The notes under the pieces: generated by a model | What the model was told of the DNA's origin: nothing | The model's database searches: none | What the model saw: only the letters and a program-made list of their open reading frames with translations | Translations under genes and position numbers: made by a program | Assembly: GCA_011947345.1 (NCBI GenBank) | Contig: JAAVTG010000005.1 | Coordinates: 1-64,000, forward strand | Direction of reading: 5' to 3' | DNA length: 64,000 bases | Source of the DNA: Phytophthora quininea | Taxonomy: Eukaryota > Oomycota > Peronosporomycetes > Peronosporales > Peronosporaceae | Part shown: positions 1-9,862 of the stretch, piece after piece | How positions within the stretch are numbered: position 1 is the stretch's first letter | Layout: every line of letters begins with the position of its first letter

Positions 1-380
1 AGCACTTCTCGCAATGACTTGGCCCACTTGATCTCGGCCGCCACAGCCTTCCGCAGCGACCGATTGAGCAGTTCCGCCTCCACTCTGCTCTGTATGTCCG
101 AGTTAGACGACCTGCAAGTGCTGCCAGAATCTCGCAGTTGCTGCAATTGCTCCTGCAGCTGCTGACTTTGCATTTCCAACGTCAATTTCTCCTCTTTGAG
201 TCGCTGGCGACGTCGGAAGTCTCGTTCGCGATTACTTTCGGCCCTGCTGCGCTTAAGTATCGTCGGAGCTGCTGGCTCTGGGATTGCAGCAGGGATGGGA
301 CCATTGTCGCAAGCGTCGATGAGGTTGAACGCGTCTTGGACGACGGCGGCATCCTCCGTCTCGATCAGCAGGAAGCTCAT
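1..380 (-). CDS. M96-type coiled-coil protein, N-terminal part (runs off window)
   Basis: Read on the minus strand, an ATG at 380 opens a frame with no stop to the window edge (about 126 residues). It starts with an acidic segment (IETEDAAVVQDAFNLIDACD), then a basic stretch (RERDFRRRQRLKEEK), a glutamine-rich coil and a second helix (RSLRKAVAAEIKWAK). This is the order seen in exon 1 of the other family members here. The usual tryptophan opening the second coil is missing, so it is a divergent member. The C-terminal domain, if present, lies outside the window. It is head-to-head with the next gene, with only 73 bp between the two ATGs, so the pair probably shares a promoter. The role is unknown; nuclear location is inferred from the basic cluster. 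Confidence 0.7.
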   Translation of the reverse strand, partial: MSFLLIETEDAAVVQDAFNLIDACDNGPIPAAIPEPAAPTILKRSRAESNRERDFRRRQRLKEEKLTLEMQSQQLQEQLQQLRDSGSTCRSSNSDIQSRVEAELLNRSLRKAVAAEIKWAKSLREV

Positions 381-453
381 GGCCACAGGAATGGAGCCAG
401 TTTACCCATTTCATTACCCAAAGAATTATCTGATCCGACCCAGTTCTAGAAAA

Positions 454-1734
454 ATGGATTTGGAGATCATGGCGTTGCTGGATGGCTGCGAGATGGCGGA
501 GGACGCGAACGCGATCCCAGAGATGAAAGACACTAAGCCTGGCAAGAAGAAAAACAAGTGTACGTGGCGACTGCAGCGGCGCGAGGAGTTGAAGAGGCTG
601 CAGAAGAGCGAGCAGCAGCTTCAGGAGAGATTAGAAATGCTCCAGAAAACGTTAAGAACGCGGGGAAAAGGATTTAAACAGGCTTCAGATTGGGAACAGA
701 TCTGTGCCGACCAACAATCAAAGCGTCGAAAAAGTGAAGAGGAAAACCGTAGATTGAAGGATCAAGTCAAGTGGAAAATGTGGCAGGCGAAGCGTTTACT
801 GCAAGGTTTCAAGAGAAGGATGCGAAATGATGTAAGTTCTTTTATTTTTCATAAACATTTGTTGTGACTTTATAACACTTATATTTTCGCAGATTGTGGC
901 AGCTTCAGTGGGTTTGTGCAGCAAATTCGAAGTAAACACTCAAGGGTTTGTCTTCCAACGGATGACGAAATCGTTTTCCAGAAACTTTTAGTCGGGATGG
1001 ATGAAACCTACGCAAATGTGGACGCTTTTTCAGGAATTTACACATCGAGGAACTTCCTTGCCCAGGAAGAAAGAGCATCGCACCAAGCAAGACGGAAGGG
1101 ACGTTTGTCGAGTTCCTGGACTCGTACGCGGTGCCTTTTGGTCTGCAGTTGACTGAGAAAACAGTCTGGAAATGTCTGAGAGAAGAAGGACCGCAACGAC
1201 CCAAACCAGCGTTTGTCAAGGTGCGCACCGGTCGTGACAACATGCGGCTAAATTGCTAATACTCATTATTTATTCTTGTAGTATTACGAAGCAGACGACA
1301 ACACTTTCCAGCAGAGCATGTGTAGCTCGTTCACCGCAGGAACAGTTCAAGTCCGCGTTATCTTGCGGAATGTGGGTCGGAAGTACGTCGAGCAAGACCG
1401 AGCAGTCTACGTTTTCCGTCGACTTATTGAACCGGTATGTGCAGGCGTTAGTATTGCGTTCCAAGAAACTACGCAGATGATTGTACGGCCGGGTCCAGCG
1501 TCAGATCTGGGCCCGACGTCTATGATTTATTCGCACCGTCAAGCGACGGCAAATATGTCAGTGGGGACCGCCTACGATATTGGTGTGAAGTGGGTGCCTC
1601 GTGCGTTCATTGACGTGGGAATCGCTTCCTGGGAAGACTCGATCACGCAGTTCAGCCATTTCGTGGAGGATACTATGCTTCGAGAGATGCTGCAAAACAA
1701 TGACGGACAGACCCGACGTAAAAGCCTAGTCTAG
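454..1734 (+). pseudogene. M96-type protein, three exons, two frame breaks in exon 2
   Basis: Exon 1 is 454-831 (MDLEIMALLDGCEMAED..., a basic coil, ending FKRRMRND at a GTAAGT donor). Exon 2 is 893-1220 and exon 3 is 1282-1734. Exon 2 shows family landmarks in three different frames: FQKLLVGMDETYANVDAF, then THRGTSLPRKKEH, then GTFVEFLDSYAVPFGL and KTVWKCL. Two frame breaks are therefore needed, at a T5 run near 1028-1032 and near 1092-1096. Exon 3 is open and holds RNVGRKYVEQDRAVYVFRRL and the C-terminal helix (SHFVEDTMLREML). Both breaks look like an extra base or two missing bases, unlike most other breaks in the window. It is either a recent pseudogene or carries two sequence errors. The next gene starts 30 bp downstream. 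Confidence 0.72.
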
Positions 1735-1764
1735 TGCACTTTCTATTTGACAAATTACTTCACG

Positions 1765-3045
1765 ATGGAGCAGTCAACGCCCACCGCAGAATTGCTGTGG
1801 TTGGACGAGTCGCTAGAGCTGCTGGACGACGCGGAAGGCTTCGACCTGTTGGTCCCAGAAGTCCAGGAGGAAGAGTTGGTGCCTCTTGATACTTTCGATC
1901 TGCTCCAGACAGCAGAACTGGCTGACAATTCAGCGCAACTTGTTAGTGAGCAGGATGGACAAACTACCACTGCTAAATCTCCTGGAATTTTGAAGCAAAA
2001 GCCGCTAAAGTCGACGAGGAAGATAAGGCATCGGCGCCAACAAGAAGAGCTTCGTTATCTAAGAAACCAAGTTGAGCAGTTAGAGCAAGAGCTAAGTGGG
2101 CTCAAGGATGGAGTGGGAACGCATTCATCGGGTGGTGGAAAGTCGTCGTCATTGTGGGAACGTGTTGCTAAGACCCAACGGAAGGAGAGACTAAAGGCCG
2201 AGGTTGAGAACATGAAGCTTCGGGGAAAGCTCGAAGGACAGCTGAAGTTGGCTCGCAGTTTGGAGACGTTGTTACGTAAACGACCAGCAGATGAAGCTTT
2301 GGATAGAGAAGATCAGAGAACGCAAGTCCGGCGAGCGGGCGATCTCGTAGAAGATGTTGATGGTCTTCTATCATCTCGCGTAGATAAACTTTTTGAACGA
2401 GTGGATGCAGCGATGAGAGAGGCTGGTTTTATAGGCGCAAAGTGTGATCGGAATTGTGCGCAAGTCAAGCGCCATGCCATGGGAAATGTCTGTGTGGAGA
2501 TGGTTGACGCCAAGATATCTCCCTTCCCTCGTGATGACGTGGTGGAAGCAATTTGGACAACGTTAACGACGCAGCGCATTGAACTAGACAACGGATACTA
2601 TAAGGTGCGTGCTGTCCTTGATGAGTTTATTCTGCACAGACTAAATGTGTGTTGTATAGGCGCTGGATTGCACAGCCGACATTGTTCGAGCGGAGTTCTG
2701 CGTTACTTTGCGTCTACGTCGAGCAGAAGTTTTGGTACGAATGCATATCCTAGGGAAGCGCGTTGTAGAAGAGAACCGAGTGGTGATGGTGTGGGCAACC
2801 ACCGGACAAACAGAAGGCGCTCCATTCGGAATGGAGTGCGTCAATTTGGACGAAAGTGGTTGGACGGTGGTCGAGGAGATTGCTGGAGGGACCAGCATCG
2901 AGTCTGTTGTCCATTTAACCCCCAATTGGATGACATGTCTGCGGAGAACTTTCGTGTGGGTGTACTGACGGATCTGGTGATCGGATCGTATGGACTGAAC
3001 ATGGAGCGGATGCACCAAGTCGTCGAGAATCATTTGCTACATTAA
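1765..3045 (+). CDS. M96-type protein, first intron absent, late frame break at C5
   Basis: ATG at 1765 (MEQSTPTAELLWLDESLELL). Exon 1 runs 1765-2604 and exon 2 2660-3045. Acidic N-terminus, basic RKIRHRRQQEELRYLRNQ leading to coil 1, then coil 2 (SLWERVAKTQRKERLKAEVE...LARSLETLLRKR). Coding continues directly into the C-terminal domain (SSRVDKLFERVDAAM, VVEAIWTTL), so the intron usually found after coil 2 is missing. The second intron is kept. After SVVHLTP the frame must shift by one base at a C5 run (2919-2923) to reach VGVLTDLVIGSYGLNMERMH and the final VVENHLLH helix; uncorrected, translation stops at 2968. The last part matches the gene at 16225-17811 (TEIVTGSYLENLEGIHQTVE). One missing C would explain it. 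Confidence 0.82.
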   Translation: MEQSTPTAELLWLDESLELLDDAEGFDLLVPEVQEEELVPLDTFDLLQTAELADNSAQLVSEQDGQTTTAKSPGILKQKPLKSTRKIRHRRQQEELRYLRNQVEQLEQELSGLKDGVGTHSSGGGKSSSLWERVAKTQRKERLKAEVENMKLRGKLEGQLKLARSLETLLRKRPADEALDREDQRTQVRRAGDLVEDVDGLLSSRVDKLFERVDAAMREAGFIGAKCDRNCAQVKRHAMGNVCVEMVDAKISPFPRDDVVEAIWTTLTTQRIELDNGYYKVRAVLDEFILHRLNVCCIGAGLHSRHCSSGVLRYFASTSSRSFGTNAYPREARCRREPSGDGVGNHRTNRRRSIRNGVRQFGRKWLDGGRGDCWRDQHRVCCPFNPQLDDMSAENFRVGVLTDLVIGSYGLNMERMHQVVENHLLH

Positions 3046-3326
3046 CTGACCGTTGTCGTCGTTCTTCTCATTTCTGAATCATCAATTGATCACGTCCAAA
3101 GTAAATCCTTTCGTGGTGTTACCTCATGGCTTTGATGGACAGCCGTGCAGCCGTTTGTAGGTTTGTGTCCAGTTGACGCCGTTGTTTGGCAGATTGCGTT
3201 GCCAAAAGCAATGATGAATCTTTGTTACAGATCGCACTTGCTTATCATCCTGAACAATCGGGTTCCCAAAACTCAGCGTGACTCAACCAAGTAAACCAGA
3301 CAGCAATTTGTTCTACACTTCAGCAG

Positions 3327-3339
3327 TCACTTCCCCAGT
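3327..3339 (+). promoter_or_regulatory. Initiator-like element upstream of the 3383 gene
   Basis: TCACTTCCCCAGT lies 44 bp before the ATG at 3383 and resembles the oomycete initiator core TCAYTYYNCAWTTT. Similar elements sit in the same place before other genes here. No transcript data are available, so this is a pattern match only. Confidence 0.4.
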
Positions 3340-3382
3340 GCCACACTCATCAAAGCGCAACGGCCTTGCGGCAGTGATTACA

Positions 3383-4843
3383 ATGGATGCCGGTCAGCTA
3401 AACAACTTCGCCGTCCCTCAAGACATCCTACCAGCAGCGCTTCGCCGCACTCACTCGCTCGATTTCGCCAATGAGCCACGTCTCGAGACATTCAGCACCG
3501 CAGTGTCTTTTGACACGGACCTCCAAGAGCAACTTGTCGACTCTTTCGACGTTGACAACTTCATGAATGGATCAAGACCTCGTGTTTCTGGCTGTGAGAC
3601 GTCTGACGATTCTTCTAGAAGCGATCTCGAGCGGCTTAAGCAGATCGCTGGTTGGTGTGAAGACGCACCACAGAAGCAACTCAAGGGAACTCGACGACCT
3701 TCGACGAAAGAGATGATTATCGAACTCGAACGAGAGGCCAAGAGATTGACCAGCAAGCTGAAATCCATGCAAGCACAAGGTATGTTAAGCGGGGCTATTG
3801 TACGAGACAAGGAAGCCACGCGACCGTCCAACGCTGTCATGTGGCAGCAAATTGCGCGTCAGCAGCAAGAGAGGCGTCGAAAAGCAGAGCTTGAAAACGA
3901 TACTCTACGGCAAATGCTGACTTTGCAGCGACAAGAAGCTGCGAGCTTACGACGATTCCTGAAGCGCCGATTCCGCATGAAGGTACGCTCGAAACACCAT
4001 CAACTCTTTCTACTCCACCGATGACATTTACCTCGTTATCTTGTACAGATGATGCAAGATCTATTGCGGGTTCAGCGTTCCAGTGGGATCTTGTTCCTGT
4101 CCACCTTGATAGTTCCAGGGGACAATACGCAGGTCATCCAGAAGCTACTTTTCGAGTGCGACGAGCTGCACGCTGGTGTGGATCAGCTCTTACGCGACAG
4201 AGACATACTTGATCTTCCTTGTTCAGCGCAGAAGCGAATTTGTGAACGTGACGTGATCGAAGGAGCTTTACTGGATGTCAAGCAGCGAAGTCGCGTCCCG
4301 TTCGGCGTCCAAGACACGGCGAGAGCGGTCTGGGCAGTATTGGGTGAAACACGTCGCCCAGTCCAGCAAAAACTCCAGAACTACGATAAGGATATCCATT
4401 ATCATCCGCAGCAGTCCGAGGAGGAAAGCGATACTAAGATTTCAAGCTACTTCGCTGCATTGGCAGGCTTCGAGGGCATTGGGATTTCAGGAGCTCAAAT
4501 GAGAAAGGTCATGCGTAAGCACATTCAAGACGAGTCTCGAGTCGCCTTTGTAGGACAAACCTTGATGGAGTCGAAGCTGCTGGGAGGAGCCGAGTCCGCT
4601 GCCTTTCGCTTAAAAGCTGGCTGGCAGATCGTCGTCCAAGAGGATGTACAAGGCTCGCAGATTATCATCCACTCTAATGCATCACGGATCGATCTAAAGA
4701 TGCCGATTAGCCCGAGATACTGCGTGCCTGGAAACCTGGACGTCCCGATCTCTGTGTGGAGCGACCTGATGACGCGGATCCCGGAAACTGTGGAGAACGT
4801 TTTGGTCGACGAGTCATTGAACGAATCACGCAACGAGTCGTAG
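3383..4843 (+). CDS. M96-type protein, intact two-exon member (464 aa)
   Basis: Exon 1 is 3383-3982 (ATG at 3383, MDAGQLNNFAVPQDIL). The 66-bp intron has a GTACGC donor and TTGTACAG acceptor. Exon 2 is 4049-4843. Both join in phase 0 with no break, giving 200 + 264 residues. The basic region is GTRRPSTKEMIIELEREAKR; coil 2 is MWQQIARQQQERRRKAELEN and ends SLRRFLKRRFRMK. The C-terminal domain has QKLLFECDELHAGVDQLL, SRVPFGVQDTARAVW, MRKVMRKHIQDESRVAFV and a terminal VENVLVDESLNES helix. It is one of the best reference members for the family. The end of exon 1 reads into the intron without a stop for a few codons, so splicing is inferred from the donor/acceptor and homology. Confidence 0.88.
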
Positions 4844-4938
4844 TGCTACGTGTAGCTTGGGTCTATTAACTCGTAGTACCTGAAATGGATGGGGACCCAA
4901 TGGAGTGTGGATGAATTGCTGCGCCTGTCAACTGCAGC

Positions 4939-7453
4939 CTAACCATTTCTCCTGAATCGGGTCACACTTGGGTCCAACTCCTTTTCGATTTGGTAGCGCC
5001 GCATGGCAATATGGGTGTCGTCAATCAAACACGACAGGACTTGGAAGCGAGTGTTGTAGCACATGCCCGTGAAATTCCCCGGTAGATGGCACTGCTTGTA
5101 CGGTATCCCGTCGCACATTTCGACTGCTTCTTTGGTCGGGATGTTGAAAATAACGACAGCATCGTACGGCATTTTAATGCAGATGGATGACGCATATCGC
5201 TCGAATGCGCTCCGAGTCGCCATACTCCCGAGGTATGGCTCAACTGAGAGACTGGGATCCGTGGCATTTGTCAGGCAAGTTGCTGCTGGAAATCCGGCAG
5301 AAGGATTACCTCGACAGTAAAAGTCGTTGAGGTCGCATGTCCCGAGGAAGCCGTTACAGCAAATGAAACCTGGTAGAATAATAAAGTCGACCAAATGACG
5401 AAGCGGAGCCATGTCTGGAATCCACTCCAGCATCGGGACAACGGAAATGGTGAGCCTCCGTAATTCTTGGACGTGATTAAAACCAGGAAGATGATGGAGC
5501 TGAAATATCCATGCCAGTGTAAGACTCTGAAGATTCGGAACCCCCGTAAGTGGAGGAAATTGCCCGAGAGCCTCGTGGACTCCAAAATGGACCAGGACGA
5601 GCTGCGGCATCCCGCTGAAAAGATCTTGGGGCAGTTCCCGCAAATTTTGGCTCCCAAGTTTTCCCTCGATATGGCTACGGCAGCACCGCACCTCAGTCCA
5701 AATATTTTCTACCAGCAAGAAAGAAATTAACTTACAGTGTCTCGAGGTGCTTGAAGTCCTTCGTCCACTCTGGCAAGCTTTGGATGCTGGTGTACATGAG
5801 TTGTCTGGGGATAAACACACTCGGAATTAGTCGATGTGTGCAAGGCGGCAATTGCTACAAGTACGAGTACATTGTCTTCAAATTCCGACACAGACGAAGT
5901 GACTCGGGGAGTTCAAAAGCTGGCGATTAATCACTTGGAGTGACTCCAATAGGCCTGAACTCGACAATGCTTGCACTTTATCGTACGCGTCGACAGGATG
6001 AATCCATTCTTCGTACGTCTTGGGGGCTTTGTCGATATCGATGAAAATGAGGCACGGACAGAGATGGCCATCCGACAGCTGATGTGCATACACGACACAC
6101 TCGGGGAACGCCGAGCAAACCGCCCTAGAGTTTGATACTGATTGTTGGGTCACCACCACGATTGCTACACTGAACGCTACGAACAGTATCGCTGCAGCTT
6201 TCGGGACCGGTGTCTTGTGTTGAGACGGAATGGAGTCGCTCGAACCTTTGTGTTGTGATCGACCCGATACCCAGGAATGCTGGCGACGCCACATCATCAC
6301 TTCGACCAATCTCTTGAGTCGATAGCAAAAGCCAAGTTCAGCCAACGCGTACCACCAAATCCTGCTCCGATCTCACACGAAGCGAGTCGAAACTTACGCG
6401 GAAGAGTGCCAACTCGGATTGGTTAGCGAACATGCGCGCGATACGCTCGAAACTCCCAGGCAGAAGCTTCTCCAGGTACGTCATATAAACTTGACGATCG
6501 AAGTCGAAGTCGAAGTAGCAGTACACAAGGGTGATGACCGGAAACATGACCGCTGAAAAGGAATTGAAGCTGGCAGGGACAACTTTGTGAGGAAAGTCAA
6601 ACTAACAATGCACGAACTGACTTACACAGAGTAGACGAAAATTCCGTAAGTACTGAGAAGCGATCCGTCACAATATTCAAGGCACAAGAGAGCGCATTGA
6701 CAGCCAAGAAGGATGCAAAGCCATACACGAGAGCCACGGGGCTTCCTCTTTTCAGTAGTTGCTGCAGGATAATCGTCTGCATGACTAAGTCGATGACTTT
6801 GGTGTAGACATTCTGCAAAATCGTCAAGGTCAGTACCAAGGAATTGATCGATGACAACATCCTTACCCAGAACTTTCGTCTTCTACCATTAAACGAGGTG
6901 AGATCCTTCCAGAAGATAAGACCACGACGGCATTTTGGCCCAACGATATTCTTCCACGTCTGTGACTCGAACTGGGAGTTGGTCAAAGTGTCCAACAACC
7001 GCTCTTCTACGTGCGCAATGATCGATGGAGTGAGTACTTTGTTTCGCCAGATCAACATCTTGAGTATCACGAACACGTAGGTGAGTGCGATCAACGCCAA
7101 GCCAACGACTCCTGCGAACGTCAAGTGCTGGTTTGTGTCGACAATGAGCCAAAACTGGCCGCTGTCGTATCCCCCGTGCCCATGAGTGCGTTTGCTGCGT
7201 CGTTTGGTGCTACCTCGACGAAGATCAACCATATTGTCCACAGAAGGCAGAGTGTCAGCATCAGCAGCATCGGGAGACCTAGAGCTCCAAACGCTTGTTT
7301 GAAAGACAGAGGCTGGCTGCGGGTGTCGGATAACTTTCGCTTCGTTGGTCCGGAAGTAGCAGGCCGCACTTGGGTGAGTTTCACACCCTGAACTTGTTGG
7401 TCTTCTTCCATGAGTCTACGGCTGACACTCGTAGCGCTTGGAGAGATCGCCAT
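4939..7453 (-). CDS. LRR multi-pass membrane protein of the oomycete WLGC type
   Basis: ATG at 7453; the protein has at least five coding segments. The first has a membrane span (LPMLLMLTLCLLWTIWLIF). Next come QHLTFAGVVGLALIALTYVFVI, an intron at 6813-6866, more hydrophobic spans, an intron at 6553-6625, a segment (VMFPVITLVYCYF...FERIARMFANQSELALF), another span (AAAILFVAFSVAIVVV), and leucine-rich repeats (LPEWTKDFKHLETL, LPQDLFSGMPQL, LTGVPNLQSLTL). It ends in a cysteine-rich domain (FICCNGFLGTCD...FYCRGNPSAGFPAATC) with stop TAG at 4939. Two short introns break the LRR part. Two frame breaks are needed, near 7125-7135 and 6338-6350. From memory this is the oomycete LRR/WLGC membrane family; its function is unknown. 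It is probably a plasma-membrane protein. Confidence 0.62.
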
Positions 7454-7824
7454 ACTGCTTTCTGCGTCGGTTTGAAGAGCCTAATCGGATAATTCACAGT
7501 CGTCGTGTTAAGCTTAGCTCTGCAGTAAATCGACTCAACAAGCGGTCAGTTTTGCAGCCTCTCCGTTACAGGGAGCGATAGCAAACAATAGAGGAGTTTC
7601 GAGTCGACGAGTGATTGAAGAAATCACGCAGCCAAAACATCGAGACGAACAAGTTTACCTCAACCAATAATGTGTTTATCATATTTCTTCTCTTTCGAGG
7701 CTGGAACCACACGACGGCAACATCCACGACCACGGTGACGAAGCATATTCTGGAAGAATTCTTCCGCGTCGTTTGCTGATGTTACCCGCAGCTTGGGCCC
7801 TACCGTAAGCACAACACCGTCAAA

Positions 7825-8157
7825 TTAGCAAATTAAAGCTTCGGCCTGGCGATGAACTCGTACGAACATGAAATGAAGGGAACACGACCAGCATGTGGAG
7901 GGTGCCAGGTACATGTCATCAGGAAGAAGATCACAGGTGTAGTCCTTCACGACGTAGTTTGGATGCAACTCTGCGATGTACACTCCTCGGATCGACTTTC
8001 CTGAGAAGACCCTCACCGCCGTTCCATTCCACGCGTCCCAGCCCGAGTTAATCGTCGCCTTCAGACCTGGCACAGGAAGAACTGCAGTTTCAACACCATG
8101 ACTTGTTGTAATAGACCTGGTGGCAGCGACACCGAGATGCGTCTGAACGACAATCAA
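7825..8157 (-). other. Short unrecognised open frame
   Basis: An open frame of about 110 codons has ordinary-looking composition (GWDAWNGTAVRVFSGKSIRG, WSCSLHFMFVRVHRQAEAL) but no convincing ATG context and no domain I recognise. It could be a fragment of a larger gene or chance. The rest of 7454-7824 holds nothing I can identify. Confidence 0.2.
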
Positions 8158-8160
8158 TAA

Positions 8161-9000
8161 TTGTTGGGCGGTTGCGACTTAGGGGCGACCGATGGTAAAG
8201 ATCACGTTGGGTTTGAGCGACGAGAACAGGCAGTCCGGCAGCGACGAGGACAAGTCTCAATCGGCATCGACAAGGGCAAGCAACAGAAGGTGACGACAGA
8301 AGTGCGGCAACCGACGACAGTAAGCAGGAAGTTGGCGGTGGACATCGGATGTAAGAACTCGGTGGACGTCGACGGTGGTGACAACGGTGGACGTCAGACG
8401 GAAGCAGCAGTTGGAAGCCAACGGTGAACGACGGTGGTAGTCTCGACGGTGGACGCTGAAGCGGGAACAGTCGACCGACCCGTGACCGGCGTTGCGGCAA
8501 TTGATACTGTCAAGGACTGCAAGGTGACGGGCAGGCAGCAAGGACGGTTGGTGTTGTTGATGCCAGCGGTGGCTGTGCAGAACGGTGCTAGCGTGGACCG
8601 AACGAACGGGAGGAGACCAGTGTGTCTTCGAGTCTCCGTACTGCGATGTAAGGGGCCAGTGTGTTCCAAGTGGTAAGGACAGGCGTGCAGGGAATTCGCT
8701 TCGCGAGGTGCCAAGGGCTGCAAGGTTGAGAGCAGGCAAGACAATTGTTGTCGAGAAAGGATAATAAATAGGTGGCAGTGTCGGCCAGGGCACGCACCGG
8801 CACAGGGAGCCCAGTTGGTTCTCTGTCGGCCAGTAGTTGTTAACGGTGTTGAAGTTAGTGATGGACGGCCCATCGGATCCAACGCAGGGTCTGCACACGA
8901 GCTAGCGGCTACTCCAGGAACGGGAGGACCTCAAGAGTTCGTTACAACTTGTTAGAATCGAAAGAGGGAAACAATGGCTGTAGGAAGGAAAACTAGATGA
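8161..9000. repeat. GT/GA-rich low-complexity tract, possible retroelement remnant
   Basis: The plus strand is dominated by ggtgg, gacgg and gacgaca-type words, giving long overlapping frames in several registers, as expected of skewed composition rather than coding. A TATA-like ataataaatagg lies near 8760. An ATG at 8862 followed by a few open codons sits after sequence that resembles a retrotransposon leader. I see no gag, protease or polymerase motifs. Unassigned; a decayed LTR element is possible. Confidence 0.25.
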
Positions 9001-9082
9001 TGTGAGAGAATTATACACATCAACAAGAAGTATTTTGTCATGAAGGTCTCAATGCTTCAATCACGTTTGCTTCTGACTGAAT

Positions 9083-9685
9083 CTACGCCGACAGCTTCTT
9101 GGTGATCTCGGCAAAGCTCTGTCCCTGGATCCGGGCGATCTCCAGCTCCATGTCGGTGGGCTGGCGAGATCCGTCCGCATTGGCAATCGTGCCTGCTCCC
9201 CACGGACTTCCACCGTGGATCTCTTCGTTGCTTCCGATCAGCGGCGTGCGGTATCCAAGCGGCACGAAGGTCATGCCGTGGTGGGCAATAAACGGCGTCA
9301 TGCTCATTGCAGTGGTCTCCTGACCGCCGCCGAGCGATGCCGAGCTGAAGAAGATGCCGCAGGGCTTGCCGATGAGGGCTCCGTTGGCCCAGAGGCCACC
9401 ACACGCGTCGAAAAGGCCTTTGACCTGCGACGGCAGCATGCCGAAGCGAGTAGGGAAGCCCAGCAGGATGCCGTCGGCGTTCTTGAGCACGTCGGGCGTG
9501 GCTAGTGGCAGGTCCGACTTGGCCGGAGCGTGTAGAGCCTTGAGCAGGTCGTCGTTGAGCGTCTCCTGCACTTGGTAGACGCTGGCCTTGACACCAGGGA
9601 CAGAGATGACGCCAGCCTCGATGGAGGACGCCAGCTTGGCCACATGGCCGTACATGGAGTAGTAGATGATGGCGACGTTGGTCAT
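9083..9685 (-). CDS. WrbA-type NAD(P)H:quinone oxidoreductase (200 aa)
   Basis: ATG at 9685, single exon, 200 residues, the normal length for the family. It is a flavodoxin-fold FMN enzyme of the WrbA type, which reduces quinones by two electrons with NAD(P)H and is usually cytosolic and linked to oxidative stress. The phosphate-binding loop is YYSMYGHVAKLA, followed by FPTRFGMLPSQVKGLFD, SASLGGGQETT and the HGMTFVPLGY region with GAGTIA. A second copy of the same length is at 18006-18608, with many differences, so the pair is an older duplication. It is divergently placed to the M96-type gene starting at 9863; the ATGs are 177 bp apart. Confidence in the family is high; the exact substrate is not deducible. 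Confidence 0.9.
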   Translation of the reverse strand: MTNVAIIYYSMYGHVAKLASSIEAGVISVPGVKASVYQVQETLNDDLLKALHAPAKSDLPLATPDVLKNADGILLGFPTRFGMLPSQVKGLFDACGGLWANGALIGKPCGIFFSSASLGGGQETTAMSMTPFIAHHGMTFVPLGYRTPLIGSNEEIHGGSPWGAGTIANADGSRQPTDMELEIARIQGQSFAEITKKLSA

Positions 9686-9862
9686 GGCGATGCTTGTTGG
9701 GTCTTGGGGGCGAATTCAGCAGTGACAAGGGACTCGTGCGTCAATTTGCGCGCGTCACAGATGACATACTTGAACTCTGCGCATAATCGCTTCAATATAT
9801 ACGTAATCATGGCAATCACCCCTAATTCCATCTCCGCTTTATTTTAGCACCCCGATTTAGCA

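Noticed and set aside
138..449. Plus-strand coding frame at the window start
   Set aside because: It is the antisense of the minus-strand M96-type exon ending at 380, which has the family motifs.
8161..9000. Protein-coding gene in the long overlapping frames of both strands
   Set aside because: Frames are open in several registers at once because of base skew, and the translations are low-complexity without known motifs.
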